DNA of 64,000 bases from Bradyrhizobium sp. CB82 (GTDB taxonomy: Bacteria > Pseudomonadota > Alphaproteobacteria > Rhizobiales > Xanthobacteraceae): contig NZ_CP121650.1 of NCBI RefSeq assembly GCF_029714405.1, positions 7,073,001-7,137,000 on the forward strand, given 5' to 3'. The position numbers and the translations under genes are program-made. This document shows, in pieces, positions 34,366-44,185 of the stretch. Under the pieces are notes generated by a model. The model had not been told where the DNA came from. It saw only the letters and a list, made by a program, of their open reading frames with translations, and searched no databases. How positions within the stretch are numbered: the first letter of the stretch is position 1; each line of letters opens with the position of its first letter.

Positions 34366-35682
34366 GTGCTTCGATATGAGGTCGTGAAACCGGTTGGCGC
34401 GAGCGTCCCAATGTTGCAACCGGAATTTGAAGCGCACTATGCCGCACTGAAGCGAGAGATTGATGCTCTTGAGGCGGATCTCGCGGAGCCAAAGGCACGC
34501 AAGCATTTTGCAGATGTGAGGCAGCGGATCGAAACGCTCTACGAGACGTTGCGAGAAAACCATCTGCTCCTGCACACCGTCCTCGAAAACAGCGCCGCGA
34601 GCATTTACGCCAAACGCAAAGATGGTCGCTATACCTTCCTCAACCGAGGCATGGAGCTGCTGTGCAACGTGACTCGGGAGCAGTGCCTCGGCAGAACAGA
34701 CTTTGACGTCTTTCCGATAGAAATCGCTCAGCAGTATCGAGCCAATGACGTTGCGGCCATGATGACGGGCAAGCTGTCGGAATCCGAGGAAATGTCGAAG
34801 ACACCTGCAGGTGACCGGTTGCTCCTGTCCAAGAAGGTGCCGCTGATTTCAGACGACGGCGAAGTCCAGGGAATTTGCGGCATCTCGACAGACATAACGG
34901 ACCTGCGACGGACCGAACGCGCCCTGCGCGAGGCGGTTGAGACGCTGCAGCGCGAACGAGACAACAAACTGCTGAATGTCGAGGCGGCGACAGCATCCAT
35001 CGCCCACGAAGTACGCCAACCCCTGGGGGCCATCGCGATAGGCGGCCTTGCGGCAATAAGATTTCTTGAAATGACGCCGCCCGATCTTGACGAGTTGCGG
35101 GCGATTCTGAATGGGATCATCGCCGACTGCCGTCATGCGAGCGAGGTCTTCGACAGCATCAGCGCCCTGTTTAAGAAAGTCGATCACAGCAGACGACCGG
35201 TCGATGTCAACGAGATTGCACGTGGCGTGCTGCAATCGCTTCACGGCCAGTTGAGGGATCACGGCGTCGCGACCGAAACCGAGCTTGCGTCCGATCTGCC
35301 GCTGGTCGACGGGCATCAGGGTCAGTTGCGACAAGTCGTCTTCAACCTGGTCAACAATGCAATCGATGCCATGGCCACCACAACGGATAAATCACGCCTG
35401 CTGCGGGTGAGCACACAGCCCCGGGACCACAACACAATCGTGGTCGCAGTTGAGGATTCAGGACCTGGGATTGATCCTGGACGTCTGAACAACATATTTG
35501 ATGCATTCGTCACGACCAAAGCGAATGGAATGGGATTGGGCCTCGCGATCTGCCGCATGATCGTTCAGCGTCACGGCGGTCAACTTTCGGCATCGTCAGA
35601 CGGCAAGACCGGCGCGCGCGTCCAATTCGTTCTGCCGGTCGGGTTGCTGGATACTGCACACGCGCGCAACGTCAGCCATTGA
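34366..35682 (+). CDS. PAS domain sensor histidine kinase
   Basis: A 438-residue soluble kinase. A helical N-terminus (about 15-65) leads to one PAS domain (about 70-185, ending GICGISTDITDLRRTE), then a dimerisation helix with His214 in ASIAHEVRQPLGAI and a catalytic domain with the N box NLVNNAIDAM, DSGPGID and GMGLGLAICRMIV. No membrane segment, so it senses something in the cytoplasm. The GTG at 34366 is the longest start; the ATG at 34411 is an alternative. The next gene, an ABC ATPase, starts 33 bp downstream, so kinase and transporter appear co-transcribed. Confidence 0.93.
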   Translation: MLRYEVVKPVGASVPMLQPEFEAHYAALKREIDALEADLAEPKARKHFADVRQRIETLYETLRENHLLLHTVLENSAASIYAKRKDGRYTFLNRGMELLCNVTREQCLGRTDFDVFPIEIAQQYRANDVAAMMTGKLSESEEMSKTPAGDRLLLSKKVPLISDDGEVQGICGISTDITDLRRTERALREAVETLQRERDNKLLNVEAATASIAHEVRQPLGAIAIGGLAAIRFLEMTPPDLDELRAILNGIIADCRHASEVFDSISALFKKVDHSRRPVDVNEIARGVLQSLHGQLRDHGVATETELASDLPLVDGHQGQLRQVVFNLVNNAIDAMATTTDKSRLLRVSTQPRDHNTIVVAVEDSGPGIDPGRLNNIFDAFVTTKANGMGLGLAICRMIVQRHGGQLSASSDGKTGARVQFVLPVGLLDTAHARNVSH

Positions 35683-35715
35683 CCGTTTCGGTTTTCTGGC
35701 GAACGAGGAGGCCGG

Positions 35716-36804
35716 ATGAGTTCGCCAGCCGCCATAGCGCTCGATCGTGTAACCAAGGTCTACGACAAACCTGTCGTGTCCGACATTTCGTTGGAGGTGA
35801 CGGAGGGAAGCTTCGTCACGGTGCTGGGGCCTTCCGGCTCCGGCAAGAGCACGATATTACAAATGATCGGTGGCTTCCTGCAGCCGACCGCAGGCCGTAT
35901 TCTCTTCACAGGTACGGACATGACGGCGCTTCCGCCCAACAAGCGGCCATGCAACACGATCTTTCAGGACCTCGGCCTGTTTCCGCACATGACTGTTGCC
36001 GAGAACGTCGGCTATGGTCTCAAGGTGCGCGGCGTCGACCCAGCCACGCGGCGCAAGTGCACCGCGGAGATGCTCGCTATCGTTGCCCTTGAAGGCTACG
36101 AACGACGCCGCATACACCAGCTTTCCGGAGGCCAGCGCCAACGCGTGGCGCTGGCCCGAGCGCTGGTGCTTGACCCTGCGGTTCTTCTGCTCGACGAGCC
36201 GTTGACGGGGCTCGATGAGCGATTGCGTCAGCAACTGCGCGGCGAGATCAGTCGTCTGCACCGACGGCTCGGCGCGACCATCCTTGCCGTCACTCACAAT
36301 CAGGATGAGGCTCTGTCTCTAAGCGATCGAATCGTAGTCTTGCGAGCGGGCCGCATCGAACAGATTGGTACGCCACGCGACGTCTTCGAACGACCGGCCA
36401 ATGCCTTCGTCGCGCGGTTCATTGGGTTCGACGCAATACTGAAGCCAGAGCGCGTCGACTCCGGCATTGCCGACTGGCATGCGCGCGTTGCTGGACGAGA
36501 TATCCGCTGCGAACCGCCCGTCAGCCGTGACCCGGCGGACGGTTATGTGCTGGTCCTCCGACCCGAGCGGATCAGGATCGCACACCCAAAAGAGCGAAGT
36601 GATCTCGGGCCGCTCACGGTCATTTCCACCGCCTACAAGGGCCGAGACGTCGAGGTTGAGAGCCGCTTGGTTGATGGTCAAGCGCTCAAATTTCTCATCT
36701 CCGCAGATCCGGGTGTCGCGGTACCCGCATCAGGCAGCAGCATCGAGATTGTTTGGGAACCCATGAAGCCGCTGTTGCTACCGGACACGCTGGTCGAGCC
36801 CTGA
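35716..36804 (+). CDS. Polyamine-type ABC transporter ATP-binding protein (PotA type)
   Basis: A 362-residue ATPase with Walker A GPSGSGKST, the signature LSGGQRQRVALARA, Walker B VLLLDEPLTGLD and the switch His in AVTHNQDEA, plus a C-terminal TOBE domain (about 280-355). Spacing and style are those of spermidine/putrescine and related organic-amine importers. GAGGAGG precedes the ATG by a few bases. The following three genes supply the binding protein and both permeases. Confidence 0.93.
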   Translation: MSSPAAIALDRVTKVYDKPVVSDISLEVTEGSFVTVLGPSGSGKSTILQMIGGFLQPTAGRILFTGTDMTALPPNKRPCNTIFQDLGLFPHMTVAENVGYGLKVRGVDPATRRKCTAEMLAIVALEGYERRRIHQLSGGQRQRVALARALVLDPAVLLLDEPLTGLDERLRQQLRGEISRLHRRLGATILAVTHNQDEALSLSDRIVVLRAGRIEQIGTPRDVFERPANAFVARFIGFDAILKPERVDSGIADWHARVAGRDIRCEPPVSRDPADGYVLVLRPERIRIAHPKERSDLGPLTVISTAYKGRDVEVESRLVDGQALKFLISADPGVAVPASGSSIEIVWEPMKPLLLPDTLVEP

Positions 36805-36884
36805 TATCCGCCGAGCGCCGCCTCTGCAAAGGCGCCTGAATTATGATATGCATCAAGCTGGGAAGCTCCCGAGGAGCTTGGACA

Positions 36885-38063
36885 ATGGCGCACAGCATCG
36901 GGAATGGTTCTCCACCGGGTGTATTCGCCCAATTGACACGGCGCCAGCTGGTTCAGAACGGTGTTCTTGGTGCTGGCGCGCTGGCAGTCGGAAGTTTGGG
37001 CCTACCGCGCGCCGCCCGAGCGTTAGATGAGATCAATTTTTGGGCAACCGGCACGCTCGATATCGGCGACGACGGCTGGAGGACCATCGCAAACGACAGC
37101 GGCGTCAAAGTCGACTTCACCGATAACGGCAATGACCCGGGGCCGGTCGTTGCCAAGCTGGCGGCCGGCAACGCAACCGACATTTATGATGTCGGAGGCC
37201 TGCAGGGAGGCAGCGAAAAGGAACTGGCGAAACGCGGTCTGATTGCGCCCTGGGACATTTCGCAAATCCCAAATTATGCGAGCGTGTGGCAGTGGGCGAA
37301 GGACATTCCTTACCTAACCCACGATGGCAAGATCTATGGAATTCCGACCGTCATCAATGCCGATTCCATCATTGCCATAAGGGACAAGGCTGGCAGCGTC
37401 GACAGCTACGGCGTCATCTTTGATCCGAAGCTGAAAGGCAAGACCGCAATGGAAGACGCCTGGATCAACAGCGTCACCTTTGCCGCCATTTATCTGAAGA
37501 ACTCAGAGAATGCGAAGATCGCCGAGCCCGGCAACCTGACCGCTGACGAGCTCGGGCTGGTCATGGAATTCCTGATCAAGCACAAGCGGGAGCGCCAGTT
37601 CCGAACATTCTGGAACGGTTGGGAACAGGGTCTCCAGCTCGTGGCCAACCAGGAGGTGTGGGTGATGACCGGTTGGGAACCCATTGTTTATGCCGCGCGG
37701 AAGCGGGGTGTTGATTGCTATTATGCCGTGCCGAAGGAAGGCTACGAGGGATGGGCTAACAATACCATCCTGTTGAAGGGCGCGGTGGTCCGTGGGCGTA
37801 CAAAGACGGCCCATCAGTTGGTCAATGCCCTTCTCTCGGGATTCTACGGCTGTAAACTCGGCCTGCTGCGCGGCTATGTCGTTCCCACCGACAACAACGT
37901 CGCCTACGCGACGACTCATGCGAATGCTTTCGATCCGGCGGACGTCCGGGAACTGGCCGAGCATGTGAAGCAAAAGTTTGCCGGCAAGGTCTATTGGCAA
38001 AACACCCGGCCGGACAATTTCCAGCTCTATGAAACATGGTGGCAGAGGTTGAGGAACGCTTAG
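36885..38063 (+). CDS. Polyamine-type periplasmic binding protein (PotD-like) with Tat-like signal
   Basis: A 392-residue solute-binding protein. The N-terminus has LTRRQLVQNGVLGAGALAVG, a twin-arginine-like export signal. The mature part starts DEINFWATGTLDIGDDGW and includes GIPTVINADSIIA and the Trp/Glu segment MTGWEPIVYAAR, which fits the PotD/PotF group. The ligand is not certain: polyamine, or another small amine. The ATG at 36885 has GAGGAG 8 nt upstream; an in-frame ATG at 36843 is less likely. Confidence 0.9.
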   Translation: MAHSIGNGSPPGVFAQLTRRQLVQNGVLGAGALAVGSLGLPRAARALDEINFWATGTLDIGDDGWRTIANDSGVKVDFTDNGNDPGPVVAKLAAGNATDIYDVGGLQGGSEKELAKRGLIAPWDISQIPNYASVWQWAKDIPYLTHDGKIYGIPTVINADSIIAIRDKAGSVDSYGVIFDPKLKGKTAMEDAWINSVTFAAIYLKNSENAKIAEPGNLTADELGLVMEFLIKHKRERQFRTFWNGWEQGLQLVANQEVWVMTGWEPIVYAARKRGVDCYYAVPKEGYEGWANNTILLKGAVVRGRTKTAHQLVNALLSGFYGCKLGLLRGYVVPTDNNVAYATTHANAFDPADVRELAEHVKQKFAGKVYWQNTRPDNFQLYETWWQRLRNA

Positions 38064-38962
38064 TGCCTCGCGAACCGGGGCCTGACGAAAGCCTGGGAGT
38101 CCGCTGGCGGCCGGCGGGCTTCCTCCTCGCGCTCCCGTCGCTCGCGGTCTTTGTTGGGGTGGGCTTCATTCCGCTGGTACTGATCGCGACGTGGAGTTTC
38201 TGGAGCTTCGATCCCGACACCTACTGGATCAAGCCCGCCTGGTCGTTCGCGTCATATGCGGCCCTCCTCGAGAACGGACGAGCAACCGTCTTTCTGCGCA
38301 CGGCGGGCCTCGCCGCACTGACGGCTACGGCTTCCACGCTGCTCGCGGTTCCGGCCGCGGCGGTCATCGGTCTGTTGAGCGGACCGCGCCGGGCTGCGCT
38401 CCTCCTCGCACTGTTCACCATTCCATTCTTCACGAGCGGCCTCGTGCGCGCCTTTGCATGGCGCCTCGTGCTTGGTCGGCAGGGCATTATCAACAACGCA
38501 CTAATGAGCCTTGGAATTGTGGCGACTCCAGTCGAATGGCTTTTGTTCTCCGATTTTGCGGTCGTGCTGGGCATGGTCGCCGCCTATCTGCCATTCGCGA
38601 TAGTTCCCATTGTGCTGGCATTCGCGCGGATCGAACATTCAGTGATTCGTGCAAGCCAGGACCTTGGTGCAGGCTTCTGGACCGTGCTCGCAACCATCGT
38701 CTTACCGCTCGTCCTGCCAGGAATCGTGGCGGGCTTCCTGTTCGTATTCGTCGTCGCCGTTGGCGCATCGATGGAGATCGAGCTTCTTGGAGGGGCTGGG
38801 GCTTCGTCCATTTCCATCATGATCAACGATGTACTGAGAGTGGTGAATTTTCCCCTCGCCTTCGCAATCGCTACGGTTGTCACTACTCTGCTTACCGTCC
38901 TCATCATCATCGCAAATCGCGCGCTCAGGCTGTCGCGCTTGTTCGAAAGCCTCGGCATATGA
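38063..38962 (+). CDS. Polyamine-type ABC transporter permease (PotB type)
   Basis: A permease of about 299 residues with six membrane segments and the ATPase-contact loop RASQDLGAGFWTVLATIVLP. A GTG at 38063 overlaps the binding-protein stop by 1 nt; the ATG at 38036 (28-nt overlap) is also in frame. First membrane segment: LLALPSLAVFVGVGFIPLVL. It overlaps the next permease by 4 nt. Confidence 0.91.
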   Translation: MPREPGPDESLGVRWRPAGFLLALPSLAVFVGVGFIPLVLIATWSFWSFDPDTYWIKPAWSFASYAALLENGRATVFLRTAGLAALTATASTLLAVPAAAVIGLLSGPRRAALLLALFTIPFFTSGLVRAFAWRLVLGRQGIINNALMSLGIVATPVEWLLFSDFAVVLGMVAAYLPFAIVPIVLAFARIEHSVIRASQDLGAGFWTVLATIVLPLVLPGIVAGFLFVFVVAVGASMEIELLGGAGASSISIMINDVLRVVNFPLAFAIATVVTTLLTVLIIIANRALRLSRLFESLGI

Positions 38963-39801
38963 GCTTCGATGCAATCGTCACGGGACGCACCAGCGGCGGC
39001 CGGCTTTTGTTCACTACTATCACGGCGTTGAGCCTGGCAATCATGTATGCGCCGGCACTGTACCTGCTGCTTGCATCGCTGAACCCGGATGCGCAGCTTG
39101 GACTCGTTCCGCCGAGCCGCTATAGCCTCAAATGGTATTTCGCGCTTCTCGACGATAGCCGCCTCGCCGGGGCTCTCAAGGAAAGCGCGCTGGTCGGGCT
39201 CGCAACAGCCGCACTGGCGACGCCGATCGGCCTCTCTGCTGCGCTCGCCTACCGGGAGATGAAGCGCCTGCGCGGCGTATTCCTCCTCGTCATTCTCTCG
39301 GCCATGTTCGTCCCGGGTACGATTGAGGGCCTCGGCCTGTCGGCGACTCTGAGAGTTGTCGGTCTCGCCCCCTCTTGGGTCACCATAGCAATCGGACATC
39401 TTCTGTGGACGCTGCCGTTCGCCGCAGTGGTCTCGCTCATCGGCCTGTCGGCGGTCAGGCCCAGCACCATCGCGGCCGCCCGCGACCTCGGCGCCGGGCC
39501 GATACGGGCCTTCGTCGACATAACCCTGCCGCTTATGCGCACCAATCTCATCTCAAGCTTCGTCTTTGCATTTCTCCTTTCACTAAACGAGCAGGCGCGC
39601 GCCTACTACCTCGCCGGTCGCCAAAACACGCTTCCGCTTTATATGTTCGCCGCGATGAATTCGGGTGCCTCGCCGACCATCTACGCATTTTCAGGCGCGA
39701 TCATCGTCATCTCGGTCGCAGTCGTCGCGCTGGTCTTTGCCGGCCTAGTGGGGCAACAGAGCCGAAGACCACGACAAGCGCCAGGCAAAATCAGCTATTG
39801 A
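38959..39801 (+). CDS. Polyamine-type ABC transporter permease (PotC type)
   Basis: A 280-residue permease with six membrane segments and the contact loop AAARDLGAGPIRAFVDITLP. The ATG at 38959 overlaps the PotB-type stop (ATGA), which sets the start; a longer frame open to 38191 overlaps the other permease and is rejected. Last gene of the kinase-ATPase-SBP-permease-permease unit. Confidence 0.92.
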   Translation: MSFDAIVTGRTSGGRLLFTTITALSLAIMYAPALYLLLASLNPDAQLGLVPPSRYSLKWYFALLDDSRLAGALKESALVGLATAALATPIGLSAALAYREMKRLRGVFLLVILSAMFVPGTIEGLGLSATLRVVGLAPSWVTIAIGHLLWTLPFAAVVSLIGLSAVRPSTIAAARDLGAGPIRAFVDITLPLMRTNLISSFVFAFLLSLNEQARAYYLAGRQNTLPLYMFAAMNSGASPTIYAFSGAIIVISVAVVALVFAGLVGQQSRRPRQAPGKISY

Positions 39802-40886
39802 GGCTGCAAGAGGCAGTTGTCATTCTGCCCATTAAACGGCTAACTTGCTAACATTGTCGCCGATCCTTTGCGGCCGCGGGTGAGGCAGAGATGGACGTTC
39901 AGTTGTCCATGTTGCAGACGGAGTAACGAGGTCGCCTATTAGCCCTTGGGGCGAAGTCGCTCGGCGGTCCGCTGTCAGCGGGGAAACCATCTACCACAAT
40001 CCTGCATCGGCGCTTTTGACCCGAACAGACGCGGCAGACACAAGAAACTGGACGCGGTGCGGTCTCAAGTCCTGAGCTTTGCTTTGCTCGGACAATCGTA
40101 TCACGGACTGACGCAGTCGCCCCTAACTCCTGCCGGACTGGTCTTGATCGTAGGACTGCAGGATCCGGACAAAATCAGCCATGCTGGATCGATCTCGGTT
40201 TTCGGCCATAGCCGCAACCTGAGTATTGGACGCGGGCTGGCTCCCTTGCCAAATCCGCATTAGGAGATCGGCGATGTTTCTCATGGCGTACTCTCTGCAG
40301 CCAACCGTGGCAATCGACACCAATTGAGCGGCAACGCGAGGCGGGCGGCGCCGCCGACCCTCCCCTGCAACTGCCGGTTTGCAGGACCGGTTCCGTTGCT
40401 TTTCATCACTCTGGATTTACAGGTAGCACCAGGCACGCGATTGGCGCCATTGCGCACGGGTATGAGGTGGCCATACCTAGGTAGGCTTGGACTAGTGAAT
40501 CGGAATCACTCGGCCAAGTGCCGGTTTAATCACAGCTACGTCGCCTGGTAGATGCAATGACCAAGGTTGCGGGAGCGGCGTCGGGCATAATGCTGGCTCG
40601 CGTCGCGCCAAACTCTTGGCAAGCAAAATTGAGAAGCGCGCCTGCAATGAGCACTGCCTTTTCGCGTAGAGAGCAGGATCGGCGTTAGCAGATCTGGCCG
40701 CCGCCGCTTGCTCACCCGACACGCTCGCCTTGCCGCTACTTGCCGCAGGTCTGAGCTTACTTTGGCCTTCAAAATGTCGGGTCTGTTAACATTAGCGGCC
40801 AATCCGCTCGGAAATTTCGCTCTGTTTCGGGTAGCCCCGACCAAAGGTTTTGGCTAAGAACACCTGCCAATATCGACGAGACTTGC
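39802..40886. other. Long intergenic region between the amine transporter and gmd
   Basis: About 1.1 kb with no confident gene. A 53-codon minus-strand frame (40123-40284) is listed separately. No IS ends or tRNA are visible. The promoter of gmd should lie in the last 150 bp. Confidence 0.4.
40123..40284 (-). CDS. Possible 53-residue protein
   Basis: An ATG at 40284 opens a 53-codon frame with a balanced composition (MRNIADLLMRIWQ near the start, DFVRILQSYDQDQ near the end) and a GAGAG sequence upstream. It could be a real small cytosolic protein. Nothing else supports it. Confidence 0.25.
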   Translation of the reverse strand: MRNIADLLMRIWQGSQPASNTQVAAMAENRDRSSMADFVRILQSYDQDQSGRS

Positions 40887-41978
40887 ATGACCAGAAAACG
40901 CGCACTCATAACCGGTGTTACGGGACAGGACGGTGCCTATCTGGCCGAACTGCTTCTTGAGAAGGGCTACGAAGTCCATGGCATCAAGCGCCGGACTTCG
41001 CTTTTCAACACCGATCGTATCGATCATCTTTATCTTGATCCGCATGAGCCGGACCCGGCGTTCCGGTTGCACTACGGCGACCTCACGGATTCGTCGAGCC
41101 TCATTCGGATTGTCGGGCAGGTGCAGCCGGATGAGATCTACAATCTCGCCGCGCAAAGCCATGTTGCGGTTTCGTTTGAGGAACCGGAATATACCGCGAA
41201 TTCAGATGCGCTGGGCGCACTTCGGATTTTAGAGGCGATCCGGATCGTCGGCCTGGAGAAGAAGACCCGTTTCTACCAGGCTTCGACGTCCGAACTCTAT
41301 GGCCTCGTGCAGGAGATCCCGCAGAAGGAAACAACGCCCTTCTACCCGCGTTCCCCCTACGCCGTCGCCAAGCTTTACGCCTACTGGATCACGGTGAACT
41401 ATCGTGAAGCCTACGGCATGTATGCCTGCAACGGTATCCTGTTCAATCACGAATCTCCCGTCCGCGGCGAGACCTTTGTCACCCGAAAAATCACCCGCGC
41501 CATGGCGCGGATCCATTTGGGACTGCAGGAACGCCTGTACCTCGGCAATCTCGATGCACTGCGCGACTGGGGCCACGCCCGCGACTATGTCGAGATGCAG
41601 TGGTTGATGCTGCAGCAGGAGACGCCGGACGATTTCGTCATCGCTACCGGCGTGCAGCACTCGGTGCGAGAATTCGTCGATGTCGCGGCCCGCGAAGTTG
41701 GAGTGCGTATCCGCTGGGAAGGCACGGGAGTGGACGAAAAGGGATACGATGCAGAAACTGGCAAGTGCATTGTCTCTGTGGACCCGCGGTATTTCCGACC
41801 GACCGAAGTCGCCACCCTTCTGGGTGACCCCACCAAGGCGAAACAGAAGCTCGGCTGGGAGCCGAAGACTTCCTTCGAAAGCCTGGTTCGGGAGATGATG
41901 AAGGAAGATGTTGAATCGGCGAAGCGGGACGAGTTGATCAAGCAACACGGCTTCCGCTATTTCACGCGACACGAGTAA
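40887..41978 (+). CDS. gmd: GDP-mannose 4,6-dehydratase
   Basis: A 363-residue extended SDR that converts GDP-D-mannose to GDP-4-keto-6-deoxy-D-mannose. The NADP motif [33 protein letters not shown], the catalytic Tyr-Lys in [32 protein letters not shown] and the C-terminal [14 protein letters not shown] are all in place, so the gene is intact and full length. It is the only intact gmd in the window, although two fcl copies exist, each beside a gmd fragment. It stands alone with more than 1 kb upstream and about 470 bp downstream. Confidence 0.97.
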   Translation: MTRKRALITGVTGQDGAYLAELLLEKGYEVHGIKRRTSLFNTDRIDHLYLDPHEPDPAFRLHYGDLTDSSSLIRIVGQVQPDEIYNLAAQSHVAVSFEEPEYTANSDALGALRILEAIRIVGLEKKTRFYQASTSELYGLVQEIPQKETTPFYPRSPYAVAKLYAYWITVNYREAYGMYACNGILFNHESPVRGETFVTRKITRAMARIHLGLQERLYLGNLDALRDWGHARDYVEMQWLMLQQETPDDFVIATGVQHSVREFVDVAAREVGVRIRWEGTGVDEKGYDAETGKCIVSVDPRYFRPTEVATLLGDPTKAKQKLGWEPKTSFESLVREMMKEDVESAKRDELIKQHGFRYFTRHE

Positions 41979-42446
41979 TCCGGCGGTGTAGGCCCCAGCC
42001 ATTGTCATAAGCGAGACAAAAGAAGTGAGCGCTCATCGCGGGCGCTTACTTCCGGCTATTTCACGAGGGCAATCGCGTGTCGCCTGCCCCTTCCATATCG
42101 ACACCTCCGGACGGCGCCGCGCCATAGACCCCGTCAAGCCCATCGCTCATCGGGGTTTGCAAAGATGCGACCGGCGCCCGCGGGGTTCCACGCCGCCACA
42201 TTTGCGAGTCGCCATCCCGACTCGCTGCTCGAACGCTCGAATTTATGCGCGCGATCGCGACCATACCTTCTTGTACTTTCTGGCCTTCTTCAGTTGATCT
42301 TGCACCGGCTTGCCGCGTTGCCGTCAATTCTTTTCGACGATTGGGAATACTGGCTTGCTTATGCGTAGAGCTGGTTGACCTGTTTTCGTGCGGAGGGTTA
42401 ACTGTCCCTCTGGGCTGTTCGGGCGACAAGAACAGGCGAGTTCGTC
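41979..42446. other. Intergenic region
   Basis: About 470 bp without a convincing gene or clear signal. Confidence 0.35.
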
Positions 42447-43133
42447 ATGCTCACGGCGCCGCTCCACCTTGCCGGTCGATTGCACCGCTACATCTACCGC
42501 CGCCTTTACGGCGATCCCAACTCCTATCTGGAACTATGTTCCGGCGTGATTCATGTCGGCGCAAATGCTGGCCAAGAACGCGACCTCTATGCCCGACACA
42601 AGCTGAAGGTTGTGTGGATAGAGGCTATTCCGGAACAATTTGAAGCGCTCCGACAAAACATCCGTTCCTTACCTGAGCAGCGAGCAATCAATGCGCTGAT
42701 CGCCGATACGGATGGCAAATCCTACACTTTCCATGTCTCGAATAATGATGGCCTGTCATCATCTATTCTGGATTTGCGGGGCCACAAGGACATCTGGCCG
42801 GATGTGCATTACGTCCGCGACATAACGATCAATTCTTCGACGTTGAAAACGGCTCTTGAGATGTGGAGGATCGATCCTGGTCAATACAATGCCCTTGTGT
42901 TGGACACTCAGGGATCGGAGTTGCTGGTTCTGCGGGGCGCGGAAGAACTCCTGGGGCAGTTCAAATTTATTAAGGCCGAAGCAGCGGACTTCGAGTCGTA
43001 TCGAAATTGTGCGACCGTTGACCAGTTATGCTCCTATCTGAAATCTTTTGGTTTTCGGGTGAACCGCGAGGATCGGTTTGCGAAGCGTGCGTCTGGTGGC
43101 GCCTATTTCGACATCTTGTTCGAGCGCGTCTAA
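42447..43133 (+). CDS. FkbM family methyltransferase (stop codon at an IS630 junction)
   Basis: A 228-residue FkbM-type SAM methyltransferase. Motif I reads VIHVGANAGQERDLY, then VVWIEAIPEQFE, and the late motif LVLDTQGSELLVLRGAEELL. It probably methylates a sugar of the polysaccharide. The last codons GAGCGCGTC are followed by TAA: TA is the target dinucleotide of the IS630 element and the final A is the first base of the element. Since the sequence beyond the element also begins with A after TA, the stop was TAA before insertion too, and the protein was not changed. Confidence 0.88.
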   Translation: MLTAPLHLAGRLHRYIYRRLYGDPNSYLELCSGVIHVGANAGQERDLYARHKLKVVWIEAIPEQFEALRQNIRSLPEQRAINALIADTDGKSYTFHVSNNDGLSSSILDLRGHKDIWPDVHYVRDITINSSTLKTALEMWRIDPGQYNALVLDTQGSELLVLRGAEELLGQFKFIKAEAADFESYRNCATVDQLCSYLKSFGFRVNREDRFAKRASGGAYFDILFERV

Positions 43134-43147
43134 AGCGGTAGCCCATC
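43133..43147 (+). repeat. IS630 left terminal inverted repeat
   Basis: AAGCGGTAGCCCATC, next to the TA target at 43131-43132. Confidence 0.8.
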
Positions 43148-43223
43148 TTACTGAATCGTTGGGGATTCCCAAATCAGCGGTTTCCTGATTCAAGCTGTTG
43201 GCCGGGACCGGAGGCCGGCGAGC

Positions 43224-44185
43224 ATGGCGAAACCGTTGTCGATGGATCTTCGCGAACGTGTTCTTAGCTGTATTGAGAGCGGCGTTTCAGGCCGGCAGGC
43301 TGCTGAGCGATTTGGAGTGAGCCCGGCCAGCGTAAGCCGTTGGCGAACGCGCGAGCGGGAGCAAGGCGATGCTCTGCCAAAGGCTCAAGGCGGTGATCGC
43401 AAATCGCACCGGATCGATGCTCACCAGGCGGCGATCATAGCTTTGCTCGAGGCGTCGCCCGATATCACCATTGAGGAATTGCGGCACAGCTTGAGCAAAC
43501 AAGGCCTATCCTTTGGCTATGGCACGATCCGCCGCTTCTTCGAACGTCACAAGATCACGCGCAAAAAAAGACTGCCCATGCCGCAGAGCAGAACCGTCCG
43601 GACGTTTTGAAGGACCGCGAGGCTTGGCGCGAGAGCCAGGACAAGCTCGACCGGGATCGCCTCGTCTTCATTGATGAGACTTGGGCATCGACCAACATGG
43701 CGCGAACACACGGCCGCTGCCGGCGCGGTGAACGCCTGCGGGCCAGCATTCCTCACGGTCACTGGAAAACGACAACCTGCGTAGCCGCCCTCACCACGAA
43801 CGGCATCATCGCTCCATGGGTGCTCGATGGCCCCATCAACCGCGACGCCTTTGAGACCTATGTCGAAAAAGTGCTCGTCCCCGAGCTGCCGGAACACGCC
43901 ATCGTCATCATGGACAACCTGTCCAGCCACAAAGGACCACGCATACGCAAGATGATCGAGGCGGCCGGCGCCACGCTCCTCTATCTCCCGCCCTACAGCC
44001 CCGACCTCAATCCGATTGAGAACGCCTTCGCCAAGCTCAAAGCACACTTGCGAAAGGCCGCCGAACGGACCATCGGCGGCCTTTGGGATGCGATCGGGCG
44101 CATCGTCGACACCTACACGCCCGCAGAGTCTAGGAACTACTTCGCCGCCGCCGGCTATTTGCAATCTGATCGGCTAACGCTCTAA
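43224..44185 (+). CDS. IS630-family transposase, two frames joined by -1 frameshift
   Basis: The first frame (43224-43610) carries a helix-turn-helix DNA-binding part (SGRQAAERFGVSPASVSRW). A run of seven A at 43563-43569 is the slippery site; a -1 shift there continues KKTAHAAEQNRPDVLKDREA into the second frame (to 44185). That frame has the DDE catalytic triad: FIDETW, IMDNLSSHK and the Glu in DLNPIENAF. Without the shift the first frame ends at 43610. Its final TAA is formed by the right TA duplicate and the flanking A. Programmed frameshifting of this kind is known in IS630 elements. Confidence 0.92.
44168..44182 (-). repeat. IS630 right terminal inverted repeat
   Basis: Reverse complement GAGCGTTAGCCGATC, next to the TA target at 44183-44184. 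Confidence 0.8.

Larger units (their letters stand above)
43133..44182 (+). mobile_element. IS630-family insertion sequence
   Basis: A 1050-bp element bounded by TA on both sides (43131-43132 and 44183-44184), as expected for IS630 insertion at TA. The terminal inverted repeats AAGCGGTAGCCCATC (43133-43147) and, in reverse complement, GAGCGTTAGCCGATC (44168-44182) agree at 12 of 15 positions. It carries one frameshifted transposase. All parts look intact, so it may be recent and active. It sits in the stop codon of the FkbM gene. Confidence 0.9.

Noticed and set aside
38191-38958. N-terminal extension of the second amine permease
   Set aside because: It would overlap almost the whole first permease in another frame; the ATGA overlap at 38959 gives the normal permease length.
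40497-40513. AGTGA-N7-TCACT partial palindrome as a CRP/FNR-type site
   Set aside because: Spacing (7 instead of 6) and half-sites do not fit CRP, FNR or FixK boxes, and it is about 375 bp from the nearest start.
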